Part shown: one piece after another, positions 21,791-32,959 of the stretch
Layout of the letters: each line of letters starts with the position of its first letter
Numbering within the stretch: the first letter of the stretch is position 1
Source: Pictodentalium vernedei
Taxonomy: Eukaryota > Mollusca > Scaphopoda > Dentaliida > Dentaliidae
Assembly (NCBI GenBank): GCA_031216915.1
Contig: CM062289.1
Location: 62,317,741 to 62,381,740, forward strand
Length of the DNA: 64,000 nucleotides
Reading direction: 5' to 3'
Program-made: the position numbers and the translations under genes
The notes under the pieces: generated by a model
Seen by the model: the letters and a program-made list of their open reading frames with translations, nothing else
The model's database searches: none
What the model was told of the DNA's origin: nothing

Positions 21791-22712
21791 ATACCGTTTA
21801 TTTATTTGCGTTTAGGGTCAATGCCGGGGCACTGCTCGGAACTCTCACTGTGGTATTGACCAGGCTACTGTTCAACCAAAGACATAAATTTTAGTTTGTT
21901 TAATGGTTATCAATAAAACCAGTCTTTGTGCATCACTGTTTGACCACATTATTTCATTGCCCACCAGCAGAAGCTTGTTAATATACACTATCAATTTTAC
22001 ATCATTTGTGGGATATGTCAATTACCAAATTTACACCGCTTGTGGGTTAAGGGATATACCACACTCGCCAGATCTCGTATGCCACTCCCTTATTTCACTC
22101 GTGGTGTAAATTTGGAAATCGAAAACGCTGCGGTTCTATTGGATTTCACACTTGGAAAATTTTGAAGCCACACATTTCTGACCTCATCGCTAAGACAACA
22201 CATCACCGGCTTACATCGTTAAACCACACACTTTGTGTTGTTATTGTGATAAAGCTCTGGTTTAAAAAAAAAAAAACATGATCCCAAACTTTGTGTTCGG
22301 TCGGGTGCTCAACCAATAGAAATGACTTTTATTCATTCAGTTCTGATACTTTCACTGCTCATTTTGGACCATGCACACTTCGTTCTATTTGAGCGATAAT
22401 GCTTGCTGAAATGAGACGGGGTTGGCGGGTAGGATCTTTTGTTATAAAACCAGTGAGGGAAGAAGGGACGCACTTTTTCTCAAAATCTGCCGTAAAATTT
22501 TATTTCACACAGGTGAAAATTAAAAGCTGAAACACATCGAATCTTTATCCCATTAACTGTGAAACGGTCGGAAAATTAACTTGAACCCGACTCCCATGGG
22601 ATATTATTTATTAGGAGTTCCTCAGTACCGCGATGGAATTATGATGATTATCAGGGGTGGGTCTGGAATTTAGTAGTATTGATATCCTAGGAGCTAAAAT
22701 TTCAAGATTAGT
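21791..22712. other. no gene seen
   Basis: Interior of the foldback element. Words such as TTTACACCGCTTGTGG recur loosely between 21980 and 22130. No coding motif is found. Confidence 0.4.
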
Positions 22713-22738
22713 GGGGGGGGGGGGGGGGGGGGGGGGGG
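22713..22738. repeat. poly(G) tract, about 26 G
   Basis: Longest uninterrupted G run in the window, next to the right inner block of the foldback element. Confidence 0.9.
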
Positions 22739-23125
22739 TGGTCGTCAAGCGCACGCAGACCCGTTCCAGTCTTTTCGACGCCCAGATCGATAGACTAGAG
22801 GCCCGTTTCGGTAGTTTGAGTTCCCGTTTCGGTAATTCGACGGACCCTCATAATTTGGTCCAAATGGCTTAGATACATGCTCCAAACCTCCCCAACACTT
22901 GATCCCAACCGCCAAAGAACTATGTCCGAATTGTCCATAAACATGGCCCGAATCGTCCATGAACATGGTCCGAATCGTCCATAAGCATGGTCCGAATCGT
23001 CCATAAGCATGGTCCGAATCGTCCAGAAATCTGATCCGAGTCGTCCATACATCTGGTCCGAATCGTCCAAAAAAAATCTGGTCCGAATCGTACATGGTCC
23101 GAATCGTCCATAATCCATGTCAATA

Positions 23126-23722
23126 CGGCTCGGGCTAAGGGCTGAAATTATGAACCGATCTTCAAGAAACTTCGTGGGTACCTTTGTTATCACCTTGGGA
23201 CGAGAACGAGTGTTTTGGGGTGCATTCGTTATCACTGTGCTATGAGAACAAATATTTTTTGGGTTCAGTCAGACCCACTCTGGGACTCAAAGATTTCTTT
23301 TCTAGTTTAGCATCTAACTGTCGCCCACCTTTACTTTACTTTACCTATAGATTTGTTACAGGCTACGGTCAGCATTTATGTACAGCCGTTACAATACTTT
23401 ATATGTACCTTTGTTATCAGGTCATTACCTAGATGTGTGTCCCTTCTGTGTCACATACTATACATGTACATGTCTTACACAAGTTGAGCTACAGCGTCAC
23501 TGACACTTTCATTGTGAGATTTTCTTGTGGAAAGGTATGTTTGATATATAATCGGGCGTGTAGCACCAAAACGATATGTTAATTTAGTGAAGGATACTGT
23601 ATTTTCCAGAATAATTTGAGAGCTCTCTGAAACAGACGTCCGTCTTCTAACACATGCGCTCCATTTTCTCCCCCGCACACAATTAATCCTCCCCACATGC
23701 ACGACTAAAATGGATAACGGGA
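23126..23722. other. dispersed repeat copy, no gene
   Basis: The start (23125-23215) is a direct copy of 18868-18965. The rest is without recognised features. Confidence 0.5.
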
Positions 23723-23882
23723 GTGATAATTAAGTTGTTTAATTAGAGATAATTAAGTTCTTCAAACAAGATAACTAAAGTTTTCAAATAGGATAATAAA
23801 TTGTTTAAACAGGATAATTAAGTTGTTGAAACAAGATAAGTTTTTTGAACAAGGTTAGTAAGTTGTTTGAACAAGATAATAA
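23723..23882. repeat. degenerate ~30-bp minisatellite
   Basis: AACAAGATAATTAAGTTGTT-like units recur five or six times with substitutions. Confidence 0.75.
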
Positions 23883-23934
23883 CTGAAGTTGGCGTGGCGG
23901 TTCCATGCTGTCATGGATACCTGGTGCATGGTGT

Positions 23935-24840
23935 TCAAATTTTTTTCAACTTTGTTTTGGGGACTATGATTTGAACTGCATTCATTGAAATTTAAATTTG
24001 CTGTTTTCCGCCAACGATGGGAAGAGCGTAACTTTATATTTTTCCGGCAGTTTGAGTAAAAGTTCACCGAGACGTCACTTCAACTATTCATTGCGGAGTA
24101 TACGAAATATTATAGTGGCATTTGTCAAAGCTTTAAGGGTAAGAAGGGTGCTCACAAAATGGGAGGGTGGACCCCTACGTTGTTTATGTGATATCTCCGG
24201 TATTTGATGTCAGATGTTTCTTTCAGCCTTGTGTTTTGGACCACAAGTACTAATTCAGTTAACAGGAGTATTCAATTAACAGGGATTTTGTCACATTCCT
24301 GTATTCTAGAGATAAACTTAGCATTTACTCTATTTTGTCATGTTTGACAGACCTCTGTCAAACAAGATATAATAGATTGTTTATTTATTGGTGTTTAAGG
24401 TTACATATTGCTGCACAATGGCTAGTCATGACCTCGACAGTTTTACAGGTGGAGGAAGCTGGAGTAACCAGAGAGAACCACCAAATAACTGTCAGATCCC
24501 CAACATACTAACAGGTATGGTAAATGGTTTTGTGTTGGGAAATTATATTCAATTAAGAGAGTTATTCAATTAAGAGATATCCAATTAAGTGGGCTCCACT
24601 CTAATAGTCAATATTTTTCGACAATGTGAATTAAAAGGTACCAAGACACCACTTCATCTATTCATTGAGAGGTATGTATAATATTAAAATGATATGTGCT
24701 GTAGTTTTCGGAGTAGAGGTGCTCACAAAATGAGAATATATATACCTCCGATGTTGTTTACATCACATCTCCGATATTTGAAGTCAGATTTTCAAACTTC
24801 CTCCAACTTTGTGTTGGGGACCCCAAGTACTATAAGGTCC
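23935..24840. repeat. ~200-bp direct repeats around a MITE remnant
   Basis: About 24050-24240 and about 24640-24835 share GGTGCTCACAAAATG, CGTTGTTTA-type words and a GTGTTGGGGACC/GTGTTTTGGACC end. A third partial copy ends near 23960. Between the two main copies lies a remnant of the CAGTGGA family (about 24240-24600), itself holding a SINE-like piece (24377-24498). Confidence 0.6.
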
Positions 24841-24986
24841 CAGAAATTTAAGTCTGATGAATGAAATCTCATTTTAAGATATCCCCTTCTTCAGATTTTA
24901 CTTTCAAAGCACATTAACATTCAAACTTCCATCATGTACATTGTATTTTCATATGATGGTAACATTATCTATACTTTGTACATGTA

Positions 24987-25541
24987 CAGTGGAACCCTGT
25001 TAACTGAATAGTCACTTTGCCAATGAAAAGTATCCCGTTAACAGGATTATTCAATTAACAGGGATTGTGTCACTTTCCTGTATTCTAGAGATAAACTTAG
25101 CAGTTATTCTATTATATCTTGTTTATCCATGAGCTCTGTCAAACAAGATATAATAGATTAAATGCCTGTATTGGATATACTGAGGCCAAATAGATCTATA
25201 AACAAACGGAAACTGGGGATTTGAACCAAGGACCTCTAGGCTTGCAGCGTGCACTTCTACCTACTCAGCCACTGTGCCCCCATATAATAGATTAAATGCC
25301 TGTATTGGATGTACTGAGGCCAAGTAAGTCTATAAACAAAGAAAAACTGGGGAGAGTCATGGTATTTTCTCAACAGGTTACAAGATTTTTTATTCAATTA
25401 ACAAGAGTGTACGCTATAACCTGTAATCAAGTAACAAGTCAAATTTGTACTAGAGGTATGTTAAATGGTTTTGTGTTGAGAAATTATATCCAGTTAACAG
25501 GATTATTCAGTTAAGAATATCCAATTAAGTGAGCTCCACTG
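24987..25541. mobile_element. CAGTGGAACCCTG-family MITE
   Basis: Starts CAGTGGAACCCTGTTAACTG and ends GTGAGCTCCACTG, flanked by TA on both sides (24985-24986, 25542-25543). TIRs are short and diverged; TA targets suggest a Tc1/mariner/pogo ancestry. The central palindromic word TATATCTTGTTT...AAACAAGATATA is present. An internal direct duplication (ATAGATTAAATGCCTGTATT at about 25151 and 25288) encloses a tRNA-like piece. Other family members are at 34026-34690, 53343-54348 and 54407-57170. Confidence 0.75.
25200..25282 (-). repeat. tRNA-derived SINE head
   Basis: On the minus strand GTGGCTGAGTAGGTAG resembles an A box and GGTTCAAATCC a B box at tRNA-like spacing. The acceptor stem does not pair, so this is not a working tRNA gene. 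Confidence 0.5.
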
Positions 25542-25556
25542 TACATTGTATTTTCA

Positions 25557-26508
25557 CGTGCATCACCGTGCATTTCATTCAGTGCAACATTCACATTCAT
25601 TCACACTTCTGATCTCAAAGCGTGAAGACCTTGTTTATAACAATGGAAAACCTGGAATTGCCGGATCGTCTTAGGAAAGCCATCTCAGCTCTGGGTGTCT
25701 CTTGTCCCATCTCTTGGACTATCCAGGAAAAGGGCAAGAGCGTTCATCTGAACCTGGAATTTAGAGTTGAAGAAAAGAACACCACAACACCACCCTCTTT
25801 TCGGGGAGAGGTAGTACCCTTGGCGAGAGGAACCCCTCTCCCACTGGTCCTCACCCGAAGAGGCACGGAGGCCCTGAGAAGAGGAAAAATAAGAAGAGCC
25901 CATCAACCAAGTGCAGGGACGCCCGGCGCTTGGAGGCCTTCCGGAATAGGAAGAAAGAGTTGAGTGAGGGGGTGGAGGCTCTGGAGGCAGCCGCCAGTCC
26001 CCTCCCCCCCCCCCTAGTCCCACTGGTACACCCAATCAACTGCCGGCTCCTAAGGCAGTACAGTTGGATGAGGAACATCCAGTGGAGACTGAGGAGGAAC
26101 TGGAAGTTGCTTTTTCGCCGCCTCCCACCCCTCACTCCCCCCTTCCTTCACTACCGGAAAGCCCGGGAGTGGTACAACCACTAAACCCTTATGAGGAATT
26201 AATGAGAGAATTAGAGCTGGCAAGAACAGAACGTATAAAATGCAGAGAGTACCGAGAAAAACTTAATGCGAGCACCTCTACACCACCACCAGCTTCACCA
26301 TCACCATCACCATCACCAAGCCAACCTCCACCCAAAAAGATGAGCCACAAGAAGGGCAGAAAGGGCTAAACCTCTTCCCTCCTTCCTTTTCCTCCTTTGA
26401 CACGCCTAGACCTACAAAATCATTTACAGTCACTGAGGGTCGAAAGGGGCTTGTCCCCCAAATCGTCCCTGCGCGCCTTCGGTGCGTCAAACCATTTCGT
26501 TCGGCGTC
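25557..26508 (+). mobile_element. ORF1-only retroposon, copy 1
   Basis: TTGTATTTTCA lies at 25546-25556 and again at 26509-26519, consistent with an 11-bp target duplication. Caution: the surrounding minisatellite contains the same word. The element encodes one proline-rich ORF and ends CATTTCGTTCG followed by a few extra bases. Its 3' part (GGTCGAAAGGGGCTTG, CCCTGCGCGCC) is shared with the minus-strand copy at 39432-41167. No RT is encoded. Confidence 0.6.
25643..26369 (+). pseudogene. proline-rich ORF1-like protein, frameshifted
   Basis: The ATG at 25643 opens MENLELPDRLRKAISALGVS, then PISWTIQEKGKSVHL, a compact alpha/beta-looking N-terminal part. Basic segments follow (RRGTEALRRGK). The frame breaks near 25960. 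The continuation reads SEGVEALEAAASPLPP and then ends with SQPPPKKMSHKKGRKG and a stop at 26369. The sister copy at 39575-41139 has the same order. I do not recognise an enzymatic motif. A nucleic-acid-binding ORF1 is the best guess from the basic, proline-rich make-up and the TSD size of the element. Confidence 0.5.
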
Positions 26509-26781
26509 TTGTATTTTCATACGATGCAAACATTCCAAACCTTCATCACTTGCACTGTTTCTTCATATAACAATAACATTCCAACCTTCTTCACATACAC
26601 TTTTATTTTTATATAACATTAACATTTCAATCTTCAGCATATACAATACGCTGTCTTCTCATGTAACATTAACATTTCAACATACATCATGTACAAGGTA
26701 TCTTCATGTAACATTAACATTCCCACCTTCATCACATACATTGTATTTCCAGAATGTGGACATTTTAACCTGCAACATGTG
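26509..26781. repeat. ~44-bp degenerate minisatellite
   Basis: Units combine ATAACATTAACATTCCAA and TCATCACATACATTGTATTT. Related units occur at 24895-24960 and 27996-28080, so the array has been split by later insertions. Confidence 0.75.
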
Positions 26782-27995
26782 CAGGGTGTGTTTTGTTTTT
26801 TTATAATTGATTAGCAGTTTTCTCGCGGGTGGGAGAAATTGATTAGCAATACCCAGATTTTGATTAGCAGTTTTTCAGAGGGCAACTATTTTACATAAAT
26901 TAAAGAATTGTTAAATATAAGACTTATCTGACTTTCAAAACAAACCCATACATCAGCTCAATCATGGACATGTTAGCTTTAAATGTACTATGCATTACCA
27001 TATTTATTCGAAGAATTGATAGGCCTACACTCTTTGTATTGATACACCTTAATTTTTCAGAAAAATAATTTTTAAAACTACTCTTATTATTGATACAGTT
27101 CAAAAATTATTTTTCCGAATTCATCTCAAGTATTGATACAGGCTGAACGGGAAGGTTCGACGGCCCAACGCATTTGTTTTTATACTTCGTTTTGAGAACA
27201 GTTGTAGCCTATGTACCATATTTATTAAAAGATATATGTCAACAGAGTTTGTTATTACTTTCGCCAGGTAGGTAATTTGTTGATACTTTTGATGCATCAT
27301 ATTTATTAAAAGATATATGTCAAACGTGTTTGTTATTACTCACGCCGGTGAAAGACTGGAAGTCACAGAGCATGTTTTCAAGGTAAGATCGAAGTAAGTT
27401 GAATTCAAATGGTAAATCCCAAGCGAAAAGGGCTTCTCATTGCATAAATTGCACGTAATTTTTGAAGCGATCACATTTTTCTTCTCATCTGTTTCCAGAT
27501 GCACGTTTAGCCAGGTGCCATCTGGATCCAACTCCGTTTTCCAACGTAGGGCTGTACTTTTTTTTACAGACATTTCTAAATACAGGTGGGTTAATTTTCA
27601 CGTGTTAAAGTTTACAGTGGGAATCACCCGTAAGACGACGTAAGTATTCATCGGCCAATAGAAACGAGAATGTTATTAGTTTGATCCAATCAGACACGAG
27701 GAGACCCCCGAACACGCGTTTAATACGTCATAACCACAATTGATTTGTATAAAAATAGAACGGCTGCCTGATTCCCGGAAAACAGCTGCCGATTCTATGA
27801 ATACAACCGCCATGTCATGCGGTCGATGCATGATCGATAGAAGCGGCGTAACTCTGTTTGGCTATCGGGTCCACTGTTCGGTATTACTAATAAAATCCAC
27901 GATTCGCGATTTGCGATCCAAAACGGGAAAACGATTCGCAGGCGCTTAATTTTGGTTCGCATTTTGCGATGCGAACCCGGTCATTACACACCCTG
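26782..27995. mobile_element. hAT-like element, 5-bp duplication
   Basis: Starts CAGGGTGTGT and ends with the inverted ACACACCCTG. ATGTG flanks both sides (26777-26781, 27996-28000). CAGGG ends with a short duplication fit hAT relatives with 5-bp targets. It interrupts the ~44-bp minisatellite. It holds a hAT-like coding scrap at 27340-27573. Confidence 0.65.
27340..27573 (-). pseudogene. N-terminal scrap of a hAT-type transposase (tentative)
   Basis: The minus-strand frame reads KKSTALRWKTELDPDGTWLN and then ASKITCNLCNEKPF. The Trp-rich start followed by Cys-x-x-Cys resembles the N-terminus of ZNF862/KIAA1586-like hAT proteins, where a TTF/BED-like finger follows. The Cys pair lacks visible His partners before the similarity fades. 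The location inside a CAGGG-ended element supports the call. Too short to be sure. Confidence 0.4.
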
Positions 27996-28159
27996 ATGTG
28001 CATTTTCTTCATCATGTAAACTTAATTTTCATATAACGTTAACATTCCAATTTTCATTGTGTACATTTTGTTGTATTCTGGTAGACGATAATGTACATTA
28101 AACAGAAATGAAGAGAAGATTCCGGTCAAAACATTTACCAATCAACATGATTTTTTATT

Positions 28160-28442
28160 CTTCAAATTTTCAAAGGGGAATTAACAACCCTAATATTGAG
28201 GTGAAGAAGAGTTCAGCCCCCTACCACAACTCGAGTTCCCCTCTAATACTGTGGGGAAGGATAGTTCACGCCTAATACTGTGAAGGGGAGTTTGCCCCCA
28301 ACACTGTGGTAAAGGGGAGTTCACCGCTAATACTGTCATAAAGGGAATTCACCTGTAACACTATGGTGAAGGGGAGTTCATCCAAAAACACAGTGGCAAA
28401 CAGGAATTCATCTATAACAGCATAGCAAAGGGGAATTCACTC
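28160..28442. repeat. ~34-bp degenerate minisatellite, left part
   Basis: GGGGAGTTCACC...AACACTGTGGTAAA units recur about seven times. The array resumes at 28693-28760 after a TTAA MITE. Confidence 0.75.
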
Positions 28443-28692
28443 TTAACTGGTAGAGTGCGGGAAGCCCATATTTGGGCTTTATTCTGAGGTGCCAGTACCA
28501 CAATTTAAAGGCTTCATATTCTGTGAATGTGCTTCACATTATCTTTAAAATGATATTATTTTATCTGTTAAGATTTGCCTTGTTACAATTTATGGGAGAG
28601 TGCCTACTGGCACTCTTCCATAAATTGTAACAAGGCAAAGATGCACAAAGAAATTTTAAGGATCAAAAATAATTTAGCACTCTACCAGTTAA
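28443..28692. mobile_element. TTAA MITE with central palindrome
   Basis: TTAACTGGTAGAGTGC at the left and GCACTCTACCAGTTAA at the right make perfect TIRs including the TTAA target. A palindrome with arms TTGCCTTGTTACAATTTATG lies at about 28574-28640. Piggybac-like or Kolobok-like target choice; no coding. Confidence 0.85.
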
Positions 28693-28759
28693 CGCTGTGA
28701 CAAAGGTGAATTCACCTGTGACACTGTGGTAAAGGAGAATTCACCCATAACAATGTGGC

Positions 28760-29221
28760 CGCTGTTTAGGCAAATCACTCAAAAACGCGAATAATCCAGA
28801 AAGGAATTAAAGTAATTTCCGAAGAGGATGATCTCTTCTTCTATCCTCAGGCCTACTCCTGTATAGGATGCCTGCTGGTAGAAGATTTCTAGATATCCTC
28901 AACAGGAGACCTGCTGATAGAAGTGTTCCAGGATGTCAAATGTCGTGTTCCAGACCCCTTCTGATAGAAGAGTTTCAGAATGCCCTATACAGTGCTAGGA
29001 TGTCCACTACATGGAAAAGACCAGATGATGGAAGAGTAAAAGGCGGTTCCACTCCCAAAACCACTTCCGGAAGAATCCAAGGAGGAGATACCCATAGGAG
29101 TTTTGAGAACATCATGGTAATTTGAAAATTTCCAAATCAATGCAACTCAACTCCAATTGAACTGAATCACCAACATGTTTTCAAATCAAATCGAATTTTG
29201 AAGAACCCCAAGACTGATGTT
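28760..29221. other. no gene; degenerate repeats
   Basis: GCTGATAGAAG/CTGGTAGAAG words recur about every 50-60 bp between 28868 and 29035. Nothing coding is recognised. Confidence 0.45.
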
Positions 29222-29468
29222 TTAACCCTTAAGGGTCTGGATTGTTTTCCAGAATTCTCACTACATCCCTCATTTTTTTAATCATGACGCACCACAGTGG
29301 TTTCATGTCAAGTCTTGGCTGCCTGTTCAGGCAGCTAAGACTTCCCTAGAAACCACTGCCGTGATAAGACTACTTTTGTCCGAGGGCTTTCTCAGCACTA
29401 CATGTTGGGCACCTGTTATATTTCTGGAAATATTCCGTAAAAGTTGGAAATAGGCCCTTAAGAGTTAA
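29222..29468. mobile_element. TTAA MITE, CCCTTAAGGG family
   Basis: Starts TTAACCCTTAAGGGTCT and ends AGGCCCTTAAGAGTTAA, with TTAA at both edges. A central palindrome carries AGTGGTTTCATGTCAAGTCT and its complement with mismatches. Same family as 52913-53140. Confidence 0.8.
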
Positions 29469-30177
29469 TGCCTATTTCCATTCTACATTCCTGTGGTGGA
29501 TGCTCAACTTTTGACAATGGTTTGCTGGTGCCAGATTTTGGTAAGTTTTAGTCCCCTTTATGATAGTATACAAAAGCTTGCAGCCATTTTATATCAAATT
29601 TGTCCTTGAGTTTCTTTATTTTTCAGAGAAAATAACTGGAAAACACAACATTTTCTCTAATTTCTGGGTAACCATATGATTATTTTCACACATTTAGTAA
29701 TATAAAAGACAACTGAACACATCTAACTTAAAAATATCAGATTTCAAATTTACTCAGAACAAAGCATTTTTTTTCTACAAATTAGTTAACTGTACAGTCA
29801 AGGATGTCTGATACATACTGCCTGGACATTACAATTTAGACAGATAAAACTGTAGATGTTTATTATTGACATACATGTAGACAAAACTTTGTTTTAATCT
29901 GGACTGAGCTTTGATTTGTATTGGACAGATGAGTTCCACTACCATTTACAGTTTTTGAAGCACAAGGCAATTAATTTTCAAGTCAATGAGGGAGGGAAGT
30001 TTTTATTTTTGTTTGTTTTTTTATATTTATGCATCTTTTTTGGAAAAATTAATACTGTCTGCATAATAAATATTTGAGTTACTTGACACAGAACAGAGCA
30101 AACTGAATGTTTACAGTAAAAATACAATTAATAGACTGTTCTGTTTAACCCTTTTACTGCCATGCCCACTTTAGCCA
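29469..30177. other. no gene seen
   Basis: AT-rich sequence without recognised features. Confidence 0.4.
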
Positions 30178-30179
30178 TA

Positions 30180-31500
30180 CAGTAAAACCTGTCTTGAGAT
30201 ACCACCTGTCTTGAGAGACCACATCTGCCAGGCACCGATTGGTTTTACTCTATAATGGACCTGCTATGGGAGACCACCTGTCTTGAGAGACTACCTGTCT
30301 TGAGAGACCACCTGTCTTGAGAGACCACATCTGCCAGGCACCGATTGGTTTTACTCTATAATGGACCTGCTATGGGAGACCACCTGTCTTAAGAGACCAC
30401 CTGTCTTGAGAGACCACCTGTCTTGAGAGACCACATCTGCCAGGCACCGATTGGTTTTACTCTATAATGGACCTGCTATGGGAGACCACCTGTCTTAAGA
30501 GACCACCTGTCTTGAGAGATCACCTGTCTTGAGAGACCACTTCTGCCAGGCACTGATTGGTTTTACTCTATAATGGACCTGCTATGGGAGACCACCTGTC
30601 TTAAGAGACCACCTGTCTTGAGAGACCACATCTGCCAGGCACCGATTGGTTTTACTCTATAATGGACCTGCTATGGGAGACCACCTGTCTTAAGAGACCA
30701 CCTGTCTTGAGAGACCACCTGTCTTGAGAGACCACATCTGCCAGGCACCGATTGGTTTTACTCTATAATGGACCTGCTATGGGAGACCACCTGTCTTAAG
30801 AGATCACCTGTCTTGAGAGACCACCTGTCTTGTGAGACCACATCTGCCTGGCACGGATTGGTTTTACTCTATAATGGACCTGCTATGGGAGACCACCTGT
30901 CTTAAGAGACCACCTGTCTTGAGAGACCACTGTGACCTGGTACCAACTTGTATTTTTAAGCCATAATGGATCTGTCTTGAGAGACCGCCCCTTTGGAGAC
31001 TGAAACCATGACAAAAACTTTTTACCTGTTCCGGAATTGGAAAATCCATTGTGGTTATACTAACATAATTAAAAGTATTAAAAGCTCTTAATTGGGTTTC
31101 AATTGCTATTCAGTTACATAACTCATTAAAGATTAAGATGTTTTTATAAGACTCCTGTGAAAAGATTAGGATTATTGCTGAATAAGCAATTTCAGACATA
31201 CCTGAAATGTGACAGATCGGATTATAAAAATAAATTTGTGTTGAAAATCTTCAATGAAGATTTTCAACACTAATTTATTTTTATAATTTTTATAACAGTC
31301 CATTTCAATTTGTTACAGGAACTTCATAAAAAAGAACAACTACAAAGTAATTACAAAAATTCATTCTTCTCCATTTCTGAATTTTGTGGTTGGTTATACA
31401 CTGACTTGAGAAAATGTGAAACCTGTTATGAGAGACCACCTGTCTTGAGAGACCACTTTTGTGTGGCCCAAAGGGCGGTATCTCAAGACAGGTTCTACTG
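30180..31500. mobile_element. pogo/Tigger-like MITE, copy A
   Basis: Starts CAGTAAAACCTGTCTTGAGA and ends with the inverted CAGTAGAACCTGTCTTGAG, flanked by TA on both sides. An expanded minisatellite of about 110-120-bp units fills 30200-30950. A palindrome (GTGTTGAAAATCTTCA and complement) lies at 31230-31285. The copies at 39309-41740 and 51551-52104 share both ends and the palindrome. No transposase is left. Confidence 0.8.
30200..30950. repeat. ~90-120-bp tandem repeat inside the MITE
   Basis: The unit GACCACATCTGCCAGGCACC ... GACCACCTGTCTTAAGAGAC occurs about seven times, each unit itself made of 19-20-bp GAGAGACCACCTGTCTT words derived from the TIR. Confidence 0.85.
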
Positions 31501-31689
31501 TATATGAAGGACCTCTATATACACCTGCATGTGAGGAAGTTTAATAAAATTGTTGACATACTTGAAACTCTATCATCTGATTAATTGTTGGAAAGGGCTC
31601 TCTGGTGGTAGGTTAGATCTGCACACACCAGCATGTACAGATAATCATCATAAAATAGGTGACAATAGTTGCTTTCAGTGGGACAAGTG

Positions 31690-31890
31690 TTTACCCTCTG
31701 CATACTATACGGAAATCTCAAAATTTCAAGCTGTTTATTTTTCCCATAATGCAACTGGGTATTTAACCCACTCAGTATTGTTTGACAGGGCACAAAGAAA
31801 GACTGAAAGGGTTTAATTTTCAAGTTGCATTATGGAGGAAATTTTCTACTTAAAATTTGGATATTTTGACGTCAGTGTGTGGAGGATTAA
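31690..31890. mobile_element. decayed TTAA MITE, CCCTCTGCA family
   Basis: TTACCCTCTGCATACT at the left and AGTGTGTGGAGGATTAA at the right resemble the ends of 51122-51309 and 38227-38368. Central arms TTCCCATAATGCAACT and complement are still readable. Confidence 0.55.
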
Positions 31891-32322
31891 ATATGCTTTT
31901 GTAGCAATCACGGCGAATAAATATGTACCAATAAAAAATATTAAATTTTGAAGTTTCAGTAACTTTGAAAGACACTGCAAGCCAATAAAACTCCCAGTAT
32001 TAAAATAGAGAAAATGTTGAGATTCAGAACAATATTAGCGAAAACATTGGAATACTGGTCAGGAGTGGCAATCATGCCACGGTTAATCGTGTGCATTTTG
32101 TTGTATTCTAGATGAAGATAATATATGAGTTCTATATTGAACACTAAGTCCAGTCATCCAGAATTTTAACATTCCTTTATCTTCATCTCTAGCACCAACA
32201 ACATCTAGTAATTTTTTAGTATCATCCTCGGATCTATTCCCTCCAGCTTTTGTGAATTTGAATAAAACTTTCACTTTACTGAAAATAAAATCAGATGATT
32301 ATTAAATTAACCACATTATAAG

Positions 32323-32461
32323 TTATTGTGATGAATTCATGGCAACATGGTCTGATGTTTGCAGCTTGGAGCTTATGTACAACAGAGATGCATCACTGAG
32401 TTTGAACATATCCTCCAAGCTGCAAACCTCTGACCATGTTACCGTCAATTCATCACAATAA
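32323..32461. repeat. foldback repeat with ~50-bp arms
   Basis: TTATTGTGATGAATTCATGG ... and its complement with about five mismatches surround a ~44-bp loop. A small foldback MITE is likely. Confidence 0.75.
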
Positions 32462-32474
32462 TGTATATGTTCCA

Positions 32475-32955
32475 ATTAGATCCGTCCTAAGCCCCCCTCC
32501 TGTACATCTTTTTCGTAAATGACCTTAGCTTCTCCGATGATCACGTTCAAGTTTCCCAATTTGCAGATGATAAGGGTCTCTGGGACCCTAACAATACAGC
32601 CAATCTGCTCCAAAAACGCCTGCAACGTGCTCTTGACGAACTAGAACAATGGTGTGCCAAATGGAGAATTAAAGTAAAGGCCAATAAAACCCAACAAATC
32701 ACCTTTACTCGCAAGACAAGTAAACGGGATTTCGACCTAAAACTTATGGATAACACCCTCCCAGAATGCAAAGAAGCGAAATTCCTGGGCATCACCATTG
32801 ATCAAAAACTGTCCTTCAACAAACACACAGACGACATGGCAAAAAAAGCCACCAAACACATTAACTTACTGAAAATGCTTAAGGGAACATCATGGGGAGC
32901 CAACCAGTCCACCCTACTCAAACTGTACAAAGCCTTAATTAGATCTTACCCATAG
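32475..32955 (+). pseudogene. LINE reverse transcriptase fragment
   Basis: Plus-strand frames read FVNDLSFSDDHVQVSQFADD (catalytic Asp pair), LQRALDELEQWCAKWRIKV and then KFLGITIDQKLSFNKH and LLKLYKALIRS. This is the palm-to-thumb part of a jockey/CR1-like RT. The 5' part is missing and the 3' part is cut by the MITE at about 32960. A short leftover may follow it near 33212. Confidence 0.8.
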
Positions 32956-32959
32956 CCAA

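Larger units (their letters stand above)
19208..23115. mobile_element. Mutator/foldback-like element with minisatellite TIRs
   Basis: The left terminal block (19208-19345) is an array of GGACGATTCGGACCATG-like units. The right block (about 22915-23115) is the same array inverted, in matching order, down to the TTTTTGGCGGTTGG inner edge. CATGTCAATA occurs directly outside both ends (19198-19207 and 23116-23125), a 9-10-bp target duplication as in Mutator elements. A second, inner inverted block (GAATTACCGAAACGGG-type repeats) lies at 21347-21570 and 22745-22850, so the left TIR seems split by about 2 kb of extra sequence. A MULE-like exon sits at 20305-20420. Confidence 0.65.

Noticed and set aside
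22745-23235. Minus-strand open frames with repeating DDSDHAYGRFGPC words
   Set aside because: Produced by the GGACGATTCGGACCATG array in the foldback TIR. No independent sign of a protein.
25200-25282. Functional tRNA gene
   Set aside because: A- and B-box-like words exist but the acceptor stem does not pair, and it is embedded in a repeat; SINE-derived.
25685-26135. Minus-strand proline/serine-rich open frames
   Set aside because: Antisense shadows of the retroposon ORF at 25643-26369.
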